NCBI GenBank assembly: GCA_030180135.1
Contig: CM058231.1
Location: 29,019,034-29,083,033, forward strand
Length of the DNA stretch: 64,000 bases
Direction of reading: 5' to 3'
Origin: Orychophragmus violaceus
Taxonomy: Eukaryota; Streptophyta; Magnoliopsida; Brassicales; Brassicaceae
Of this stretch, positions 58,801 to 64,000 are shown piece by piece. A program made the translations under genes and the position numbers. A model generated the notes under the pieces. It did no database searches, was not told the origin of the DNA, and saw only the letters and a list, made by a program, of their open reading frames with translations. The first letter of the stretch is position 1, and each line of letters begins with the position of its first letter.

Positions 58801-59529
58801 TTCGGTACGAGAAGTAACCCAACGAAGTAATCCGCAGTTCTGATTGAAATTCGTGAATCAATCTTCTTCTTCCCTAGAGATTCACAGCTTCAAATTTCCC
58901 AGTTTTGATTTGCAATTTCACGAACAGACAAAATTTGCAGTGCCAACAATCGGAGCACTAGATGCACGAGTTGAAAGAATTATCTCTCTATTCATGTCAG
59001 CAGATCAACTATTTCTCTGATTAAGGAAATCAACTATGACAGACACAAGCTTCTCTCATCTTCTTATCTTTCACTCTTTTCTATTGGTTAATGGTCGGTC
59101 ACCATCGATGCTCATCCTTGACTTCCACTAAATCTCCCATTTTTATCAACTTGGGCTTTAATTAAAAAATTGGCCCTCTGAAGTTATAAACATATAGAAG
59201 ACCCAGTGAGAGGATACGAGCCCAACTTTACAGTTTGGTTTCTCTTTCTTCCTTGATGGCGTGCACCAAAAATAACCTAACACCTCCTTATACGATTTTG
59301 ATTCAGAATCGATGCCAAAGAATTTCCCTTAAGAAAACTAGAATCAACTTCATATGAATGAAAAACCCTATCTTTCAACGCTTTTCTATCTTCACCTGTC
59401 TCGATATATTTTTACATGACCGTAGGCTACTCTACCATTATCACCCGCTTCAACACCCCTTAGCCACAAATCCAAGACCATACCCGAAAATATGAACGAA
59501 TCTCTATCGAGTCCCGCTCTGATACCAAT
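52834..59529 (-). other. Non-coding interior of the LARD-type element
   Basis: No retroelement domain seen in six frames. 32-bp tandem units AACTCTCCCTGAGTTAAGCT... stand at 53059-53122 with diverged copies from about 52986; a purine tract (minus CAGGGGGAGAA) is near 53190. The longest minus frame (58785-58465, 106 codons, starting MLFQVNSETT) shows no domain and may be chance. Confidence 0.7.
59516..59527 (-). other. Primer-binding site of the LARD-type element
   Basis: Minus-strand TGGTATCAGAGC two bases inside the right LTR, matching initiator methionine tRNA. Confidence 0.85.
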
Positions 59530-60383
59530 TGAAAACGCATATTGTGGCTATATCTATGTGTTTGTGTATGTATGAGCATAAAGTAAATAACACATAGAGT
59601 TTTTTATCGAGGTTCGGTTGCCCTACATCCCCGGAACCTAGTCCAGAACAAATCCACTAGAACAAGATGCAATTACAATTGCTATGATATCCAACACAAC
59701 AGTGCCTATCATTCTTTTCTAGATGAATCACTATGGAACGGTACCTCTACAAAGTCTACCGTCGATTACAATCGATACAACTCCATCTATCCGATGTGAT
59801 TGTACTCCATAGCTGAAACCACCAGTAGATCTACTAATCTACAAGGTGGGGCGATGCCACACACACCTGTGTGCATCTCTCCATAAAACCCTAGACGCGC
59901 AACCATACACGTCGCTGTCTCTTGGTTTATATAGTCAAGGGTCAAAACCCTAATCATCCATAAACCCATGTGATTTTTCCATCTTCTGGGCTTCTTAACT
60001 CACGTGGCTATGTTTCCTAAAACAAAGGAAACTCCACCAATAAGGAAATAATCATTTATTTCCGTTTTCCCGCTCTTGAGCTACATCCTGAGCTACGTTC
60101 TGAGCTACCATCTGTTGTAGCACAAACTACCTCAGGAACTGTATCAAGAGCCGCCTCATCATCTGTGTCAGTTCTGCTAGCACAAACTGCCACAACCATC
60201 CGTCGACTTTGTCTTAGCCTTTGTATCACGTACAACATGAATCATCTCTATCTTTGTACCTTCTCTTATTCGACATATGAGAAGTACCACGTTCTACTCA
60301 AGCAACTGTGTCACGTTCTGTTTCAGTAGCTGTGTCACGTTCTGTTCCAGTAGGTTCTCAAACCAGTCACCAATACATCTTCA
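59530..60383 (-). repeat. 5' LTR of the LARD-type element
   Basis: 854 bp; differs from the left copy in GGAACC/GGGACC, CTATCC/CTACCC, GCGATG/GCGACG and AAACCC/AAGCCC. Followed by GAGTT. Confidence 0.95.
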
Positions 60384-60927
60384 GAGTTGACTCGACAGCG
60401 GTCCGGCGGCTGCTCCGGTGGTCGGCGGCGGCGGAGCTCCGGCGAAAGGCGGCGGCGGCGGCTTCCGGAGCAGGGCGGCGGCGCGTGGAGAACCGGCGGA
60501 TCTTCCTCTGGTGAGTGCGGGCGCGTCCGGGAAGCTTTGGAGGTGTGGTTTGCGGCTACGGCTTCGTATCGTCGAGAGGAACGCGATGATGGTCTCGGAT
60601 TTCTCAGATTACTCACGGTCAGAAAGATAAGAGGCTTTTAGTGTTCGGGTTGAAGGAAATCAGATCTGGACCGGGGCTTACCGGATCTCTTTAGACTCTA
60701 CACGATGGAGAAGCATCAGATCTACCTTCTGGAGGCTGAGGCTGCGGCGGAACAGGAACAGGGCTTCGCCGGGATCTCTTCTTCTTGGTTTTTCTAAAGG
60801 AGGTGGCTCCTATTTATAAGAGAAATGCTAGGGTTTTGGGAAGGAGAATGGCTTTTGGGTTTGGGCTTTTGGGCTTTCCTCTTCTTTTAGAAAAAAATTT
60901 AAAATGGGTCGGGCCATGGCCATTACA
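60384..60927 (-). repeat. Gypsy-like LTR 4, right part
   Basis: Resumes at the duplicated GAGTT, includes the CGG-rich segment and the TATA motif (60811-60820), and ends GGCCATTACA at 60927. This is the 5' start of the array on the minus strand. Confidence 0.9.
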
Positions 60928-62526
60928 AATAGCATTAATGAAAATGAAATGTTAGGTGTTACAACTGAGTACACAGAATGTTAAACCTAAAAGAAGAACC
61001 CATGCCCAAAAAAACAAAAAAACATGGGAACTACAACAATCGATAATCTTACCGCTTTAGCTTGGGAGCACTAGAGGCAAGATTTTTGATACATAACGCG
61101 GAATCTTAGAAAGGCACAGCTAGACTAAAAATAATAAACACCGGTAGAAGCCTGAAGAACCAGTCAGAAAAACTTATGGAAGTTGTTTCATCCGGCAATC
61201 CGAGAAATAAAACCATTCGACAGCAAAGTCTAAAGATACCCGGTCTAAGATTGACCTCCACATTTCAAGATCGATCTCGTAAACTCATGGATCCAGTCTT
61301 AAACACGGGATTACACTAACATATGAGGCTTAACAGCAAAGGACAAGCTAGAGCATAACCACAACCGCAACCTTACTACCTCCTCATCGGTTCAAAGATC
61401 AGCACACAAGACTATAAAAAGGGCAAACCTAACCAAATCCTAACCTTCACTACCCAGATTAACCAAGTCTAATCCTTAATCCTACCAACAATTGAAAACC
61501 AAAAGTTATAAGGTGAACCAACTAAATCAATCGTCAAGGACTGAGGAGCCAAGCGGCACGCAGATTTGCTAGAAAAGAGAGATCTTCCATTGGGGAGAAA
61601 CGAGTAGACCGGCGGGAATTCACCGGACACGAGCCAAGAACCATCGCCGTCAACCATGTACCGCTGTCATCCCACTGAACCGAGAAGCTAAATCGCCGCG
61701 AATTCGAACCGACGATGACCCGTACACGCCTCCGCGAAGAAGACCTTAATCTAGCGCCGCCTTCACCACCACCGTCTTCAAAACAGCAGATCCGGAGCAC
61801 CAGGCGAGGTCACGACACAGGCCACCACCGAAACCCAAATATTCGCCGCCGGAGCAAGCTAGTTCGCGTCTCGTCCAGCTCGATCTATATTCTCCGGCTC
61901 ACCGGCAAGTCACCATAACCTGACACGTCATTTCAAATTCTTCGATCGGTTGAAGGTCAGATCAGATCACATCCACATTATATGTTACAAAACAAAGTTA
62001 TGTTTATGATAATTATATTTGTTTGCATGTACTCCTTTTAAGTCTTTCTTTCTCTCACATTATTATGTTTCTTATAAAAATTCTTTTCTTTTCTGATGTG
62101 CTTCTCTTTTGTTTATATCATTCGATCTTACGCTTCTCTTCTTTTTGCTCAAGGTTTATGGTTTTGGAATTAAGGTTTAAATTTAATATAATGATATTGT
62201 TTTAAATTATTTTGTGTTAGTGTTTATATTTCGTGATTTATGAGTTCACATGATCATTTTTATTATTATAATATAAATGAAAAGAATAAACTTGAGAAAG
62301 TTTTCAAATTTATACATAAAATTCCAGGAAATTTTGAAACATTTATAAATGTTGGTACTGCACTTTATTACATTACCAAAAACGCTTCTGGTTAAGTTTG
62401 AAATGATTTTCGAGAGCTTTTAAAATTGTTTTGAAAATTGTTGAAAGTATTCGATAAACAGAAAACGTGATAAAATGTACATGTGCATGAATATACTTCA
62501 TGTGTGCGTCAGCGGGAGGCTAGTTG
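60928..62526. other. Unassigned segment with a GC-rich block
   Basis: 61540-61920 is GC-rich and coding-like in composition on both strands (Arg/Ser-rich frames of 60-90 codons), but I recognise no domain and no splice structure. It could be the 5' part of a non-LTR retroelement or a captured exon. The remainder is AT-rich with no feature. Confidence 0.4.
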
Positions 62527-62873
62527 CACTAGTAAAAAAATTGTATATAACCACATTTTATTTTGTGATTATGGCTAATATTTCGTAGCTATAAAAGGTT
62601 TTAATCACAAAAAATGTGACTATACAATTATGACTATTTATTTTTGTGTCTAAATCGTGACAAAAAACCACTTTTTTTATCACGATTTTTCATGATAAGA
62701 TTTGCCACGTTCTGTCACGTTTATTTCGTGACATATGGTTAATTTGTCACGTTATATCTTATAATTAAACGTGGCTGATTTCAAATGTTAAAAAAAAAAC
62801 TAAATACAAATATTTGAAATACACAAATATTACAAAATAAGACACAAAAAATACAAAAACATAAAAAATACAA

Positions 62874-62895
62874 TATATATATATATATATATATA
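62874..62895. repeat. TA dinucleotide run
   Basis: About ten TA repeats within the AT-rich part of the CACTA-like element. Confidence 0.8.
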
Positions 62896-63617
62896 TCAAT
62901 TTCTGTATGCTCATATTATCTACTAAATTTTAATAAAATGATTAAAATTAAATATATAAATGTATATGATTTTAAAAAAGTATTAAACAAATATTTGTTA
63001 TTTATTACTACTAACAAAAAAATATACACACAAACATACAAACAAATATACAAAAATACATAAAATATTTATTATTTACTGTCAACCACTGCCGTCTACT
63101 CTATTGACCACACAATCAGCTCCGGCTACCACCGCCATCATCTCCGGCGACCACCATCATCGTCTTCTTGCCACCAATGAAATCCGCCACCACCAAAAGC
63201 TCATCTTCCTCGAAAACTGCCACCACCAGACCTGAGACTCATCGCAATCGGCGGCTTGTTTCTGGTGACGACGACGTTGGTGGATGAGGAGAAGCAGGAG
63301 ACTGACGGAGAAGAAGAAGTTCAGAGCTCTTCGTCTTCTTTCTAACCGATTCACCTTCATCTTCGTCTTCTTACAAACCCTTGACCCTTGATGTGAGGCG
63401 TAGTCAGAAGTCAGAAGAAACAAAAAAAATTAACAGAATCTGGAGAAGAAAATCGAAAAAGAGAACAACCTATAACGCGAGATAAGCATGCTTGTTCTCT
63501 GCTTTCATGAGATCTATGAGGATGGTCTTGAATTCGTGAGATCTTATCCTCAAAGGAGACTTCTTGAAACTAAATAGAAAAAGTGTTTACCGCGTGAGGA
63601 TGAGGGAAGAAGGAAAA

Positions 63618-63631
63618 GGGGGGGGGGGGGG
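63618..63631. repeat. Run of 14 G
   Basis: An unbroken G homopolymer within the CACTA-like element; length may be affected by sequencing error. Confidence 0.8.
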
Positions 63632-64000
63632 ACATTATTTTATTATGTTTAAAGAGAATGGATGGTTGAGATTAAAAATTAGATGGAGATATAACGGTTT
63701 AGAGAATGATCCGTGTGATAAAAATTTTAGTCAATAGAAATAATTTGAATATAATTAATATACATGCCTAAATCATGATTAATTATACACGATTTAGCAA
63801 CATTATTTTTTCGTGGATAGATAGACACGAATATTTCGTGACAAATCGTGGCTATAATAAGTCACGTTTTTTATCGTGACTATAACGTGACTAATTGCCA
63901 CGTTTTTTTGCCACATTATTGATACGTTTTTTTGCCACATAACTAATTATATCTAATTCGTGACTGATTTAAAAAAGCCAAATCGTGGCTATATTTAATT

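Larger units (their letters stand above)
51980..60383 (-). mobile_element. LARD-type LTR retroelement with no coding capacity
   Basis: Two 854-bp LTRs (51980-52833 and 59530-60383), TG...CA ends, 5-bp target duplication GAGTT (51975-51979 and 60384-60388), primer site TGGTATCAGAGC (minus, 59516-59527). The 6.7-kb interior has no frame over about 106 codons and no gag or pol motif. By direct comparison the LTRs differ at four positions, all C/T or G/A, about 0.5%, so insertion is recent (roughly 0.15-0.35 million years at usual plant rates). Its proteins must have come from another element. Orientation is minus. Confidence 0.9.
40793..60927 (-). mobile_element. Non-coding Ty3/gypsy-like multi-LTR array: LTR-int-LTR-int-LTR-int-LTR
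   Basis: Four LTRs of about 1.6 kb alternate with three internal regions of about 1.8 kb at a period near 3.4 kb (landmark CGGACCG(A/G)CCATTACG at 41076, 44515, 47948 and 51321). On the minus strand each LTR starts TGTAATGGCC and ends GGGTGTTACA, followed by TTTGGTATCAGAGC (methionine tRNA primer site). A purine tract (AAGGGGG(A)GAGAA) lies before each next LTR. This LTR/primer pattern resembles Tekay/Del gypsy elements (inference). No internal frame encodes a retroelement protein, so it is non-autonomous. Shared LTRs in tandem are the expected product of unequal recombination between LTRs. The fourth LTR is interrupted by a LARD-type element. Confidence 0.85.
62527..64000. mobile_element. 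Probable CACTA element, left end and body; right end outside the window
   Basis: Starts CACTAGTAAAAAAATTG after TTG. The first 250 bases and the last 220 bases of the window carry many copies of CGTGAC/GTCACG and GTGGCTA/TAGCCAC in both directions, as expected of CACTA subterminal repeats. The similarity of the two blocks suggests the far end is just beyond 64000. Between them is a GC-rich, CCACCACC-type block (63080-63400) with no recognised domain. No transposase is seen. Confidence 0.5.

Overview
This is nuclear DNA of a flowering plant, almost certainly a eudicot and probably Brassicaceae. That is an inference from Helitron ends of the TCTA...CTAGT type, a Mutator-like element carrying a Ulp1-type protease gene (Kaonashi-like), and AT-rich spacers full of small DNA elements. 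I find no ordinary host gene. Nearly all of the window is transposable elements, several nested in one another.

Layout. 1-10192 is AT-rich sequence with a non-autonomous Helitron (1484-3337), small MITE-like elements (4239-5032), a probable second Helitron on the minus strand (5270-6343) and a fold-back MULE with 515-bp arms (7339-8997). A hAT-type element (7778-8376) sits in one arm of that MULE. 10193-29954 is one large Mutator-like element flanked by a 10-bp target duplication. It carries three genes: a GRF zinc-finger protein, a multi-exon DUF1985/Ulp1 cysteine protease, and convergently on the minus strand a MULE transposase. The transposase is split in its SWIM zinc finger by a very young, apparently intact Ty1/copia element (18310-26134, LTRs differing at 2 of 673 bases). 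30173-34204 and 35662-40502 are two decayed minus-strand copia elements. 40793-60927 is a minus-strand, non-coding, Ty3/gypsy-like retroelement arranged as LTR-internal-LTR-internal-LTR-internal-LTR. Its rightmost LTR is split by a young non-coding LTR element of LARD type (51980-60383). 60928-62526 is unassigned, and 62527 to the end looks like the start of a CACTA element.

The most striking signal is a fixed 20-bp dyad, CAGAC-N10-GTCTG (commonly CAGACNNC-N4-GNNGTCTG). By eye it occurs about fifty times in the large MULE and nowhere else in the window. It avoids coding exons and lies in the introns, including a leader intron just upstream of the start codon of all three genes. In several introns it forms short arrays with a 30-31 bp period. 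I know of no description of this arrangement; it could be a phased binding site for the element's own transposase, or a self-spreading intronic repeat.

How the genes relate: transposase, protease and GRF protein are cargo of one MULE, and all three reading frames are now broken (stops, frameshifts, copia insertion), although the protease catalytic residues survive. The only intact large gene is the 1325-codon gag-pol of the young copia element.
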